NCBI GenBank assembly: GCA_025526995.1
Contig: JAHLKG010000001.1
Coordinates: forward strand, 1,488,001-1,552,000
Source: Powellomyces hirtus
Lineage: Eukaryota > Chytridiomycota > Chytridiomycetes > Spizellomycetales > Powellomycetaceae
DNA length: 64,000 nucleotides
Reading direction: 5' to 3'
Below are positions 1 to 11,472 of this stretch, one piece after another. Numbering within the stretch: position 1 is the stretch's first letter; each line of letters starts with the position of its first letter. Made by a program: the position numbers and the translations under genes. The notes below the pieces were generated by a model. The model was not told where the DNA came from and made no database searches. It saw only the letters and a list, made by a program, of their open reading frames with translations.

Positions 1-1639
1 AGAACATGTGTCACAGGTATGCTACCTTCAGTGTCGCATGACAAGCGAAGACAACCCTGATGGCTGACTGAATGCGCAATCAGGAACTTTGAGATGCGGA
101 ATCTGGCACAGATTCGAACGGTCTACCCCGAGGCATATAAGTATTCCATGGTGTTGACTGTTGAGCAGGGCGTCCGAGTGGCTTCCATCTGCATCGATGT
201 GACGGAGGAAGGCAAGCCCATTGACACCGACGAGGCCCCCGACACGCCTACGAAGAACAAAGGCATGGTGTCGTCTGTTATCCGTGGCGGATCTCTCGCT
301 GGACCGATGAAGTCTGCTGTGGATAGCGTAGGGATGAGGAACTCGGCCAACGAGGCCAGCAAACAGATGGGCGAGCGAAGGAAGGAATTTCATAGACGCT
401 TGGAAATGCTGGTTAGAACTGAGCATAACGTAAGGAACGCCAGTGTCAGGCAAAATCGATTGCAGAGGTTCACAACCGTTTTCCTCTTTCGTAGAAATTC
501 CTGAAATCCATCTCGCAAACATCGCTGTCTGAGGAGAATCATAGCCGTTTGACTGCGTGGCACCCGAAATTCGACCTGGAAAGCGTGCCAGATGTGGTGC
601 CCGCTGACATGCCGGAACTGAAAGATTCCGCACCGGACTTCCGAAGCTCTACTGCCAGAGAACGCGCGGCAGAGAAAGATGACAGCAAAAGCCGTTCATC
701 CAATGAATCTGACGTAGATCCTGCGGCGCAGGAGCAGCAGCACAAACCACCACTTCCATCAATCCCGAATACGCCAACCTCAACGGGCCGCAGCCCAAAA
801 GATGATGCTCTGCGGCGTACGGCGATTTCAGCACCAATGGTTGATGATGATATACCGTCCACGCCAACTAAGCCGGCCAAAGAGATCGTAATGCCGGATC
901 GTCCAACCAAGCCAAAATCCCGCGCTGCAGCGCTCTTGGAACGAGTGAGTGCCATTTTGACGGTTAACATGCCATCCAAAAATGTGATGTAGATGTTGAT
1001 CTGTCCTCCCTATCGAATCGTGCAGATCCGTGACCGCGAAAAGAAGAAGGTTGAAGCCGATATGTATGGACCCCGCAAGGACACAGCTGCTGAGATTCGC
1101 CGCAAAGCCATGCTGTCACGACTCGGCGATGTGGCCCAAGCACTAAGCTTGTGGGTTTTTGTTCTTCAAATAGTTGATTGCAAGATGTGGGTTTCGTCGC
1201 GAGACTAACAGTAGCATTCACTCTCCAGCATGTACGCGAATGCGCGTAAGGACGTACTGGGCTTGCCCTATGTCGCACAAAGCCTGTCCAACAGTCTGCC
1301 ATCGTCGATTTCAGAAGGTGCGTTCTACAAGTCTAGAAAGTGTCGGGACATTTGATCTACTTCCCATGTTCACCCTTTTCCATTCGTTTTCAACTTGCAG
1401 TGGAGGCGCGCGAACACGTGAAGCTCCTTGCTGAGATCGCGCCAGAGTGGTGCACTGTCACAGAACTCAGTCTGGTGGGCACGGTCGTGCGGATCGAGCG
1501 GGGCGAGCTCGTCAAAAACGTAAAAGCCAAGATCAGGATGGCCATGCTGGATATGGATGCGGAGAAGCTGAGAATGCCTTTATTGCCCGGTTCGCCATCC
1601 ACACCAATCCCTTCCACACCGACCCGTCGGGCGAAGTAG
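1..1639 (+). CDS. CDT1: CDT1 DNA replication licensing factor, 5' partial
   Basis: Cdt1 loads the MCM2-7 helicase onto ORC/Cdc6-bound origins in the nucleus. The gene enters from the left edge. Exons read 1-16, 84-429, 495-944, 1026-1150, 1229-1317 and 1401-1639, and all phases agree, giving about 420 residues. The first part carries the family signature LAQIRTVYPEAYKYS, followed after a splice by LTAWHPKFDLESVPDV, both typical of the central (geminin-binding-like) winged helix. The last exons, from LLER-IRDREKKK to a region ending EREELV-like IERGELVKNVKAKIRM, match the C-terminal MCM-binding winged helix. The linker at about 600-900 is Ser/Pro/Thr rich with repeated TPT motifs that could be CDK or degron sites (inference). 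The N-terminus lies outside the window. Convergent with DSK2. Confidence 0.9.
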
Positions 1640-1961
1640 AGATGTGGCACTACGATTGATTCGGTGTGCTTTGAATTCCTTTGGACGTCTTAGACAAGAT
1701 GGTGATAACTCTTCTGTACATGACTTTTTCTTCTAATGTTGAGCTGTGTTTTATGGAAATATGTAAATCTCTCACAGCAATAGAGACACTGGTCGAAACA
1801 TACTAGCAGCTCGTGACAGGCTGGTTTGCGTTGAAGACTGGCAACGTACACAGTCAAGGAGGGTAGACCATACATGTGCGGAGAACCCACAAATTGATTA
1901 TGAGAGACATATGTTTTATGTGTGTTTGTGCATGGAACTATTGTTTTTCCGATCGAGCTCT
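1640..1961. other. Convergent intergenic region CDT1/DSK2
   Basis: Shared 3' flanks of two converging genes. I see only AT-rich untranslated-type sequence and no convincing gene. Confidence 0.6.
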
Positions 1962-3884
1962 TCATGGTGAGTCGAGCATGTATGCGATCGCCGCTTCTAC
2001 ATTTCCCCCCTACGCAAAAAAGCACAGGAACAAACGTAAGTCTTAGATCTGTGCGTAGTTACATGGCCGCTGAGCAATACATACTGCAGCAAGCAAGGCA
2101 CGAATACAGCGATCCTTTTCCTCAAATCCCATATCCGCAAGTGCAGACTATTTCGCGCAAAGCAGAGCGCAGGAGGTCGGTTAGTCTGGCCTCGGCGACA
2201 TAATTGTTGCATGCCAGTGGACAAAAATACGCACCAGCTGCTGTGCAAATCGCTCTTCATGTTGCGCCGTGTTTGTGATCGGCGTGGGTGCCGCGGTGGC
2301 TGCTGCTGGTGACGTTGACGTTGTAGTAGCTGCCGCTGAAGTTGGCAGAGGCCTCGTGGTGGTGATGGGTGTTGCTGACATGGGCGGTGGCTGCGCGAAA
2401 AGACCCTGCATTTGCTGAATTTGCTGCATGATGGTATTGAGGTCGAATGGGGGTTGTTGCTGTTGAGCTGGGGATTGGGGAAATGACGGGAATTGCGGTG
2501 TGGAAAAAGCGTCGTTGTTCACGGGCGGCTAAGGAAAACGAGAGTTCAGTAACTTTTCTACAATGAGGGACATATTCCTCGGCGCCGAATGCTCCATCCT
2601 TACCATCATGAAGGAAAATGGGTTTTGAGCGCCAGTGGGATTTCCAAACATGTTGAAATGTGGAGGCATGCCGGTGGGAATAGTCTGTTGTCTGGAAGGA
2701 GTGGTCGGTTGAGGCGGGGGAGGCGCCGCCCAAGGATTTGGCAGCGCGTCGTTGTTGATTCCTTCGTCTGATGAGCGTCGTTGAGCACCGAACATTTCGG
2801 CAAATCGCCGATTGGCCTCGTCTAAACAACCAATGAAAGCAAATCAATGAGCCGAAAGATACATGAGGAATCTGGCCACCGAAAACAGAAGGGATCCCGT
2901 ACCTGTGCTTGGGTTCTCGTCGCGAACCTGATTCAGCGGCGCCTGAATGTCGTGGTACATTGAGCTCAAGGCGTTGAAGCCACCGGGAATGTTTTCGATA
3001 TTGAGCAGCTGACGGTCGACATTGCGCATCATTTCTTGGCTCTACGTTCGACAGAGTGCACATGTACGAGTGAGTACAGTAATGCCTGGATTCGCAGCCA
3101 TTGCTTTCACCCACCAGAGCAGGATTCCGCATCGTCGCGAGCATCTCACGGAGAAATGTGGGATCATTCAGAGTCTGTCGTAACTGCGGATTGGACTAAT
3201 AGGGAGAAAGCAAGGTGGATGTTACACCGTTAGTTTCCGCATCGCCAAGAAAAGCCTGATGCCGTGACGAATTTCGCCTCTTGCGACATGATAAACTAGC
3301 AACTTACTTCTGCTAAACGCGCTATGCGAGGATCGTTTTCTAGCATTGTACGCATAAACTCTGGGTTTTCAAGCATGGAACGAACCATCGGGTTTTCGAG
3401 CATTTCGCTCATGTCTACATATGTGTACGGAAGTTAAAGTTTCATAACTTCACTCATATCATTGTGGTTATGAGGCAGTACCTGGCAGGCCGAACACATT
3501 CCGGCTGCTTGCTCCCAAACCACCCTGTCCTGGCAGAGGGTTAACTGTTGCTCCGGCAGCAGCCACCGCTTCCTCGGCAGCTCTGTTGCTGGCCAGTTTC
3601 GTGGCGTGGACGACATTGCCATCTTGAAGACTCAAACTGGCAACGGTCGCCTCGTCATCTTTGAATATTCGGCCGGCGTAAACGAGTCGCAACTGGTCTG
3701 GCTCAATGTTCACCAATTTTTCCGCAAGCTGGGTTTTCAATTCAAACACAGTGGCAGAGCTCGGATCTGCGACATGGACAGGTACGTCCCCGGCTGAAGT
3801 CTTTTTTGTGGAGGGTTTTCCTTCAAGGCCTGGGGTGAGGCGGAAGGTGATCGTCAGCGGGCTGGCCGAGTCGGATGACGACAT
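1962..3884 (-). CDS. DSK2: Dsk2/ubiquilin, UBL-UBA proteasome shuttle
   Basis: Shuttle that binds ubiquitylated clients through a C-terminal UBA and the proteasome through an N-terminal UBL. Start at 3884 opens a ubiquitin-like domain (about residues 10-85, with DQLRLVYAGRIFKDDEAT). Next come STI1-type repeats (MLENPMVRSMLENPEF, then SNPQLRQTLNDPTFLREML), a Pro/Gln/Ser/Thr-rich linker with QQ runs, and a UBA. The UBA is spread over the last small exons: 2085-2147 encodes SALADMGFEEKDRCIRALLAA and 1962-2009 encodes GGNVEAAIAYMLDSP then stop. The last introns are 2010-2084 and 2148-2234. About eight exons, roughly 445 residues, a normal length for the family. The two tiny terminal exons are easily missed by ORF calling. 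It diverges from the RING gene to its right. Confidence 0.92.
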
Positions 3885-4989
3885 TGCAAGTGCTTGAGGC
3901 TGGGAGGAGAACTGAAGGAGCGTTGTGTGGCGGGAACCGGAGGTGAGTTAACTAACAAAAATGTTCAAGTGTTTGGAATTGGTGGGTTCGTTTTGCTCAG
4001 GCTCGTCAACGGTAAGAAATTGAGTCCAGAACTGGGAAGCGAGCGCGACTGGGTGGTGACGTGTGACGGTAAGGTTAGTGACAGGAGTGAAAGCGTTCCC
4101 CGTCAATCCCTCAAACAAAAGCACAAGTTTATTTTGAGCGGTCGATTTGAGTCTACGCATCCGAGGTGGCTTTGTGTTTTCGAACACAAGAGTAAAAGAC
4201 ATACATGCATACACTTGGGTTCCATAACTTACTGTGTAGTTCAGGGGTATTCATTGGGTGGGACTAAAGGAGGACTCTCACGGTGAGGGGAGCTGCCTTG
4301 TGGCATGAAGAAGTCCAAACCAGTTCAGATCACAGTAGCGTTCATAGAAGAGAAGAAAAAGCAGACATCCCAATCCACACAACACGGTGACGGTATGTTT
4401 CCATGGATTGATCCAACATATCGATAAAGCATGCGCCCTTCTCTCAGATATTGCCATACTTGTATACCAGCCTACGTTCTACTGATTGATTGATTGATTG
4501 GCATCACATTTATCTGGACAAAGAGGAGCTTTCTTTTGCCATTCAGCAATGAGAGGAGGCGTACTGAATATAGACTCAGGATGAGCCGCGGTGCTTGTGT
4601 GACTGTGACACAGAGTGTGTCTTAATGTAGTACGATAGTCTGGCAATTACAAAACGGCGATGAGTCGATGCTAGATGCAGCACCCACTAATTATGCGTAT
4701 GGAAACGAATCCGCCACGGCACTTTGGCAATCTGGGCAGAGCGGTGAAGCACCCAGTTCAACCGCATACAAGTACAGTAATAGACTTTTCCTACATACAT
4801 AGCGACATTCCCACAAAGCACATTCCCCCCCTGAACAAACAAACCCTTGCCTCTCTTAAGAACCGCATTGACTCACCGACAGGATTATATTTTGGTTCTG
4901 CAAACACGTTTGGCATCCATCTCGCTGGATCAGCCCTTCAAACCCCGACCGACACCCTCAAGCTTCTCGCATTGTCCCCCGGCCTAAGG
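3885..4989. other. Divergent intergenic region DSK2/RING gene
   Basis: About 1.1 kb between two divergent starts. It holds a short tetranucleotide repeat near 4490. An in-frame ATG at 4675 could extend the RING protein by 105 residues, but that stretch has no family features, so it is more likely 5' leader. Confidence 0.5.
4483..4500. repeat. Short (TGAT)n microsatellite
   Basis: Four and a half TGAT units in the promoter region upstream of the RING gene. No function is implied. Confidence 0.85.
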
Positions 4990-7900
4990 ATGGGCAACCA
5001 GTTGTCCTCGGCTGAGAACGACAGCAATACTTCGACACCTCCCGCCAACGTCAACTTGGAGCAGCAGCAACAGCAGCAGCAGCAAGCTCTGGCCAGCTCA
5101 TCGGCAGAACCTGAGAATGGTAAGTCTCCAGTGGTGCAAACAACCTATCAGTGTGACGACTAGGAATTGGAGCGTGAGCGGTTTACATCGGTCATGGAGC
5201 AGTCATGTGGAGGAGGACTCGACCGGGGAAATGTATCGAACTTGACTGAAGTGCGAGATGCGTCTTGTTCGAAAGCGAAGCGCAGAGCTTGTATGAGCAC
5301 TGCGACGAAAGTCAGGCTTTCGTCTGGTCTCAATGCTGATGATATCCGCTAGCATTCTTGTTTGGAGCCAAAGGAGGATCTGCTTGTTATTTTGTTGATC
5401 ACAACCTGTTTTTATCTCCAAATACTAACAGAAAGTTGTTATTCTCCGCACAGACATCGATCAACGTGGTGGTTCCTCTCCGCATGTACACCGACATGCG
5501 GGTCCCACGCGGCTTCGTCGACGGCAACTCTTTGGACTCTCACCTTTCGTTCCCGCTTCTCTCATAGCGCGAGGCAGAGAATTGGACGCATTGAATGCCA
5601 GTCATTCTTCGTCTCCTTATTCCACACCATCCGGAAGTACCTCCATGCTTCCCTCCGAGGACGATGGCGCCGAATCTCGTTCTCGCGCCCAGGCTCTACG
5701 TGTGTTGCGAAGACTCCGCTCTATGCGTGAGGCACAGCCTTCACGCTCTTCCAGCGCACCTCGCGAAGACATGAGAGTGAATCGGCCTGGAATTCTTGGC
5801 GAGGCGTCAATGCCGCTACATTCTCCTGAAACAAGCCGGTACTCCGGATCTGCCGGTAAGTGCAGAGGCCTGAGATCACTTATGAAGAGATATGGCCATG
5901 ATGATCATGCAGAACATCTGTGATCTAGCCAGGTGCTTTATGTGACCTTCGATTGTGTCAAGCACATGCGCACGGAAAAGTTTGGTTTGGTCATGAGCGA
6001 TAGCGAGTAAACCTGTTCAAGGGGAACGAGCCTATGGTTTTCGCTTACACGCAAATAACGGACCAGAGTATACTCTACTTTGACGGGTCTTTTAGAATGC
6101 ATGTTTACCTACTGCGTTCGTGAATTGACTTGCGTAGACTAATGATGCTTTTTTCAATTATGCTTATGTATGCATTTCGTTGTTGTTATAGATACGACAT
6201 CGGCACATATGGACGTTGATCCACAAACAACTACGGGATCGTCGTCAATACCATCAACATCAGAACCACCATCGTCGCTCAACGATCATCCCAACGTCAC
6301 ATCAACTCCATCTTCGAACTCGCCATCCGCCTCAGCAGCATCTCGCAATCAGTTTGTTCGCAGCATGTTGGAAGCGGTTCTTAGCAGTCTTAGTGCGTTA
6401 GAGACTTCTCAGAGCGCAGGTGCATCCGGGGCTGCATCTCAATCCAACGCGAATCCGATGCGACCGTCATCTCCGAACGGGACAGCGACAGCTCATAATG
6501 CACGACTAGCGGAAATACTACAATCCATACAAAGCCGAGCTGGAGGACCGTCAGCACCGCCCACTACGCCTGCATCCGAGGGTGCACCGCCGGGCTTTGC
6601 TTCTCTACTTCGAAATTTACGCGGTCGTGCGTTAGGACGACATGGTCTTGGATCTGGTGCCGACACTGCACTGCCAACATCGACAACCCTTCTTGGGAGC
6701 GATCCTCGTCGTAGTCCTGTTCCTGTACTCATTTTGATCGGGAGAGCCGTACGGGGCGCCAATTCTGGCACTCCTGCTGGGTCCAGCGACGCTTCAGAGA
6801 CAGCGCCCGCAGCTGCTGAAGGTTCTAGCTCTTCTGACGTACCTCCTGCAGCGGCGGACGGAAACCGTCGGTCACAGCACAGAAGAAGCTCACGATTGTT
6901 TGGAGAGTTCACTGGTCAAAATGACTCTGCATCGGCGTCATTCGCTGAATCTCTTCTGGCAGCCGCAGCCTCCCACGGCCAACCGCCAGAACAAATCGGA
7001 TCTACCACAGCTACGAATTCTTCTGCAACAGATGCTAGCGATGCCACATCGTCTGCCACTTTTTCGACTGGCGGGGAGACGTACAATACCGAAGACGCTG
7101 CAGCAGGCACAGTGAGGCGCAGCATTAGCTTCATGATATATTTCATACCCTCAGGAAGCAACAGGACCGAAACTGGTGGTGTATCAGCAAGGGCAACATC
7201 ACCTGCCACGTCAGCGAATGAGGCATCGGCTCAACCGGATGCTACACCGGCGGCTCCTCCCGCAGAAGCGCGCGATGGACCTAGTATCCGGCTCCCCTTT
7301 TCCGATATCCTTGAACAGATGGCCAGTGGGACGCACGCTTTCCCCTCAGTTCCGTCCGTTCCAGGACATCCCCCCTCTTCGCCCTCGGCGCACGCTGTGC
7401 CTTCACCCTCGGCTGGTCCTGCTCCAGGTCTGCACCCTCCGCCGCTGAACCTGTTTCCGCAGATGGAAGGAGCCTCTCTCACTGGAACTGCATCTGCTGT
7501 GGGTGCCATTCCTGGCCTTGGCCACGGCCCACGCAACATGATTGAAGAATTTGCGATAACGATTATCTTGCAAATCGTTTCCAATATGCTCCGCGAGGGG
7601 TCCATGAATGGTCCAGGAGGACTTCTTGGTGGAACTCTGAGCTTGGACATCGGTGATCCCGTACCGGCGGAGGGCGCTGGGCTGGCTGGTGCAGGTGGCG
7701 GCACAGGCACAGGAGGCGAAGGCGGTATGTCATATGATGATTTCCTTCGTTTGGCAGAGATATTGGGTCCTGCACGCCCTCGTCACGCAACTGCGGCGGA
7801 CGTGGACCGAGAGCTTCCGATCATCAAGTTTGGGGCCGAAGCATCCGTGGACGCAATGGATGTCGACGTCGAACATAGTCAAGATACAACGGATCAAGAT

Positions 7901-8493
7901 CACACATCCGAGGAGAGCAAACAAGAGGGTAGCAGTGAAGGCGAACAATCATCAAAGATTACGTGGCGCATGGAGGATTTGGTTCCTGCCACTCGGGAAA
8001 AGTGCATGATTTGTCTGTCAATGTATGAGTCTGGAGAAGATGTTCGCGTGATGAGGTGTCGGCATGGCTTCCACAAGACTTGTTTGGATCAGGTATGTCT
8101 CTTAATGTATGTTGACCTTCGCAACTTTGACAACTTCTAAGTTACTTCATTCTTTGAATCTTTGTGTAGTGGTTGACACAGTACGTCAACTCGTGTCCGC
8201 TGTGCCGAGACAAGGCTGTTTCACCTCCCACCGCTCCCACATCAGCAACATCAGCCACGCAGGCCGACGGCAACAGCATGCAGTCTGATACCACTGACAA
8301 CGAATCGCAGCAAGTTCCACATACGGCACCCGCTGGCGAAAGACGAGGATTTTTGAGACGGATGTGGGAGATGTTTGGATCTGGGCGGTTTTCGGCAGGA
8401 GCATCAGCTCCGGCAGCAGTACCCGCAGAGGGCGGCGAGCGCTCAGAAGGAGATCGCGGTCTGCCTGCTGCTGTCGTCGTGCTGCTTGGATGA
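4990..8493 (+). CDS. Large RING-H2 E3 ubiquitin ligase, putatively N-myristoylated
   Basis: Exons 4990-5119, 5454-5855, 6192-8092 and 8170-8493 join in phase to 918 residues. The chosen start gives [10 protein letters not shown], a plausible N-myristoylation sequence (Gly2, Ser6), suggesting membrane attachment (inference). A poly-Gln run (eight Q) follows. Residues about 45-790 are Ser/Ala/Pro/Gly-rich and probably disordered, with one ordered-looking patch ([13 protein letters not shown]). The C-terminal RING-H2 is split by the last intron: [19 protein letters not shown], then [12 protein letters not shown], then after the splice [14 protein letters not shown]. This supplies C-x2-C, C-x-H-x2-H-x2-C and C-x2-C zinc ligands. 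The two upstream introns are unusually long for this window (334 and 336 bp). Substrates cannot be inferred. An upstream in-frame ATG at 4675 is the alternative start. Confidence 0.82.
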
Positions 8494-10046
8494 CCATTGC
8501 GACTCATTGCGTTGCGGCACGCATTTGCTTTATCCCAACATCATACTTATTTGCGTACATATTGTAAATTGGGTTGGGCTCCGCGGAACACATCTCAAGC
8601 CCTTTACTGAGCGGACACGCTCTTACACTTTGAGACTGTGGTCTTCGCGCGCGCGCCCGCCTTAGTCCTTAGTAACTCACCGACACACCTCATTCATTTT
8701 CGTCATATGTATTATTGCATGATACCATACATATTAACATCATGATGTGGAAGACAAGACCTCCTTTTTGCATTTTTTTTTGCTCACGTCAGTATCTTCG
8801 GGATCGGGTCCCTTTAGGGGTCCATATCCACCCCTTGTACATCATCCTCGTTTTTTTTTTTTTTTCAATCGCCAATTCTAGATAAAAGAAAGAAAGGTGG
8901 TGTTATGGGGCAAACGGACACAGTGTGCAAACCCTTCTCTGACCGCACATATAGGCCATGTCTTGGAAATTGTTATCAATTCAACCTCCAGAATACAGCA
9001 CACCAAGAGAATAGAGTAGGTAGAATTCTGGGTAGGATTTGGCCTCCCTGCTTTTGGGAAGCACGTGCATTGATCATGACCGTAAAAGAAGGTTACGACT
9101 GCTGATGACGTTTACGACGCGTCGTGGCATTTTGGACAACTGTGGAAACGGCCAACCGCGTACTAAGTACCACGTTGCTCCCAGAGAAGATGACAGCTTG
9201 CACCCATACGCGGCATTCCAGGAAGGTCCTGGATGTGCTGGCCGGTGAATACAAGGAGAGACCTGACCAAGCCGATACTTGTACAAGGCTGCTATGAATT
9301 GAACGATGATATTGTGCGAGCGACCGGCTGCAACCAGCTGCCATTCCCGCCACGATCTCATCCGTGCCTTGGCATCGGGGCTCACCAGCAAAAAAAAAAC
9401 ACAACGAAGAAAAAAGAAGCGAACAAGGGTCTAGATCGATACAACCTAGATTTAGACAAAGGGCGGCAAACGCGTCCATGTTCAACACGCGTGCAAAAGA
9501 GAATGGCGAACAAGGGCTTTTGCATACACCCACCCATCCTCGCGTCTCATAACCGTTACGACAGCGTCCCACCCAACAACTGTATTTGATGTATCGATAT
9601 CCCTTTTCGCCAATTTGAATTCCACATTTGCGCCATTCGCTTGCGTCTGATTGGATGAACGGATGGCGGGAAGCGGACCATGCGATGGCGGCGGCGGCCT
9701 CCCTCCGAAAGCTGAATGCGGCCGTCAGCCCCCATCCCGCAGTACTTCAACATCACCGATTCGCATGCATTCAGGCAAATTGCAATAATGACGGCATCAG
9801 TTGCACAAATGAAGCCTTGCTCAATTGCACCTGCACTTTGCCATAGCAGGTAGCATGGTGGTGGCTGCCTTGCCGTCATTCTCTTTCGGGGCGTCATTGT
9901 GACGATAAGGAGTGTGTGAGAGAGAGAGAGAGGTCATGATTCATGCATGCAGGATGCAAGAGGGCCAAGGTCAACGCCCATGAGGTAACTGCATGCATGA
10001 ATCATCAGCGCTGACGTCGCAAGGTTGTCATTCTGGTGAACTCGGG
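8494..10046. other. Intergenic region, no gene recognised
   Basis: About 1.5 kb between two plus-strand genes. Short open frames on both strands have no recognisable domains. It contains poly-T and poly-A runs (near 8850 and 9395) and a GA-repeat near 9916-9930. The right end is the promoter of the DM9 gene. Confidence 0.55.
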
Positions 10047-10054
10047 TATAAAAG
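10047..10054 (+). promoter_or_regulatory. TATA box of the DM9-domain gene
   Basis: A perfect TATAAAAG lies 113 bp before the ATG at 10167. It is followed by a CA/CT-rich leader nearly free of G over about the last 70 bases, the layout of highly or inducibly expressed fungal genes. Confidence 0.75.
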
Positions 10055-10166
10055 GAGGGCTTCTCGTCGGCCTTGCCCAGGGTCTTCAACTCATCAAAAC
10101 ACAAACACACACACAACCCAACCCTCTCAACACTACACACACCCCACACAACACATATTACGCACA

Positions 10167-10931
10167 ATGGCTGACTACGGAAACGTTCACGACGCTCCTG
10201 CTGTTCCTTTGAACTCTGACGACCCGCGGAAACAGGTCCAGGGAGGAGGCGACCGGGGCTTCAACCTCGGTGGTCACGAATTCACCAACCAGCAGCTCGG
10301 CATTGCCGGTGGTATCCTTGGAACTGCCACCGCCATCGGCCTCGGCGCCTTTGCCTACGACAAGTACAACGATTCCAAGGAACAAGCCGCCGAGGACGAG
10401 TGGGGCTTCAAGAACTGGGAGGCTGATGCTCACCGTCGACAGGGCGAGTACCTCGAGGCCGTCAAGGCCAACAAGGACCTGCCCAAGCTCACCTGGGTCC
10501 TCACCGACGCCAACAACATTCCCCAAGGCGCCATCCGCGGTGGACAGGAGTCTGACGGAACTCCTCTGTACATTGCCCGTGCTTTCCATGAGCAGGGTGT
10601 CCACATTGGCACTGCCTCTGCCAACTTCAAGGACGGTGCCCACATCGCCTACAACGGCAAACAGATCGAGGTCCCCAAGTACGAAATCCTCCTCGGTTAC
10701 GAGTCTGCCGTCCGATGGGTCGATGGTCAAGGTCCTCTCAAGAACCTCGTCGGCAAGCCCGTCGAGGGTGGCCGGGAGCCCGACGGCACCCCGATCTACA
10801 TCGGTCAGGGACACCTCAAGAACTCTGTCCGTCCCGGAAAGGTCGGCGCCAACTATGACGGCTGCCTGATCGCTTACGACAACGACGAGGAGAAAGAACG
10901 CAATTATCGTTATCTGGTCTATGCCCAGTAA
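10167..10931 (+). CDS. DM9-repeat (DUF3421, Natterin-like) protein
   Basis: Intronless, 254 residues. The start is placed at 10167 (context CACAATGGCT), downstream of a TATA box and leader, not at the in-frame ATG at 9993 that precedes the promoter. The N-terminus has a Gly/Ala-rich hydrophobic stretch, LGIAGGILGTATAIGLGAF, resembling a glycine zipper or membrane-inserting helix. Two DM9 repeats follow, with LTWVLTDANNIPQGAIRGG and IYIGQGHLKNSVRPGKVGA as typical motifs. DM9 proteins are described in insects and molluscs as mannose-binding recognition proteins and as part of fish natterins; role in fungi is not established. Codon use is strongly C-biased compared with its neighbours, fitting high expression. 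Lectin activity is inference only. Confidence 0.85.
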   Translation: MADYGNVHDAPAVPLNSDDPRKQVQGGGDRGFNLGGHEFTNQQLGIAGGILGTATAIGLGAFAYDKYNDSKEQAAEDEWGFKNWEADAHRRQGEYLEAVKANKDLPKLTWVLTDANNIPQGAIRGGQESDGTPLYIARAFHEQGVHIGTASANFKDGAHIAYNGKQIEVPKYEILLGYESAVRWVDGQGPLKNLVGKPVEGGREPDGTPIYIGQGHLKNSVRPGKVGANYDGCLIAYDNDEEKERNYRYLVYAQ

Positions 10932-11472
10932 AATGTCCACAAACCTGTGTCCTTCGCCCCCCACACCCACTTCGCATTTGCAAATGTATACATGACAGAT
11001 AGTTCTTGTAAATATATACCATTGAACATACCCCAAACCATCTTCTTGCACCGTTCCTTCTTCTCGCTGTCTAATTGACCGTCATCCATTGTCCGATAAG
11101 CTTAAATTTCTTTCAAAGCCAACCTTATATGGCCGTCATGGCTGTAGCATTCGATGACGCGCTTTCGGCAGCCAGCATGGCAGTCTCCGTCTTCTCAGGC
11201 TGATGATACTGGTACACATGCCCCACGAAAAGCAAAAGAAAAAGACGTCGTACCAGTTGCCCCTCAAGTCCGTTGCGAGCATCATTTTCTGCGGTCGGGT
11301 TGTCTCAAAAGTTTTGCTCCCCGGATGGAATCCGGGGTCGACTATACGCACTTGGTTTGTGGTAATGTAGTCTAACATATATTTCTTCCCCTCCATCTAC
11401 CCATTGCAGTGATATGCACAACTAGCTATCTACAGTGCTTGCTCCACGAATGCTCATCTTCACTAACATTCT
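10932..11472. other. Convergent intergenic region DM9/SEC1
   Basis: About 540 bp between two converging stops. I see nothing beyond probable 3' untranslated sequence. Confidence 0.55.

Noticed and set aside
106..118. tRNA B-box-like GATTCGAAC sequence
   Set aside because: It lies in the CDT1 coding exon and no cloverleaf can be folded around it.
9093..9590. Open frames on both strands before the DM9 gene
   Set aside because: Cys/Phe- and Lys-rich translations without domains or splice partners.
10158..11051. 297-residue minus-strand frame opposite the DM9 gene
   Set aside because: It is a mirror of the strongly codon-biased DM9 gene and has a Val/Leu/Gly composition with no domain.
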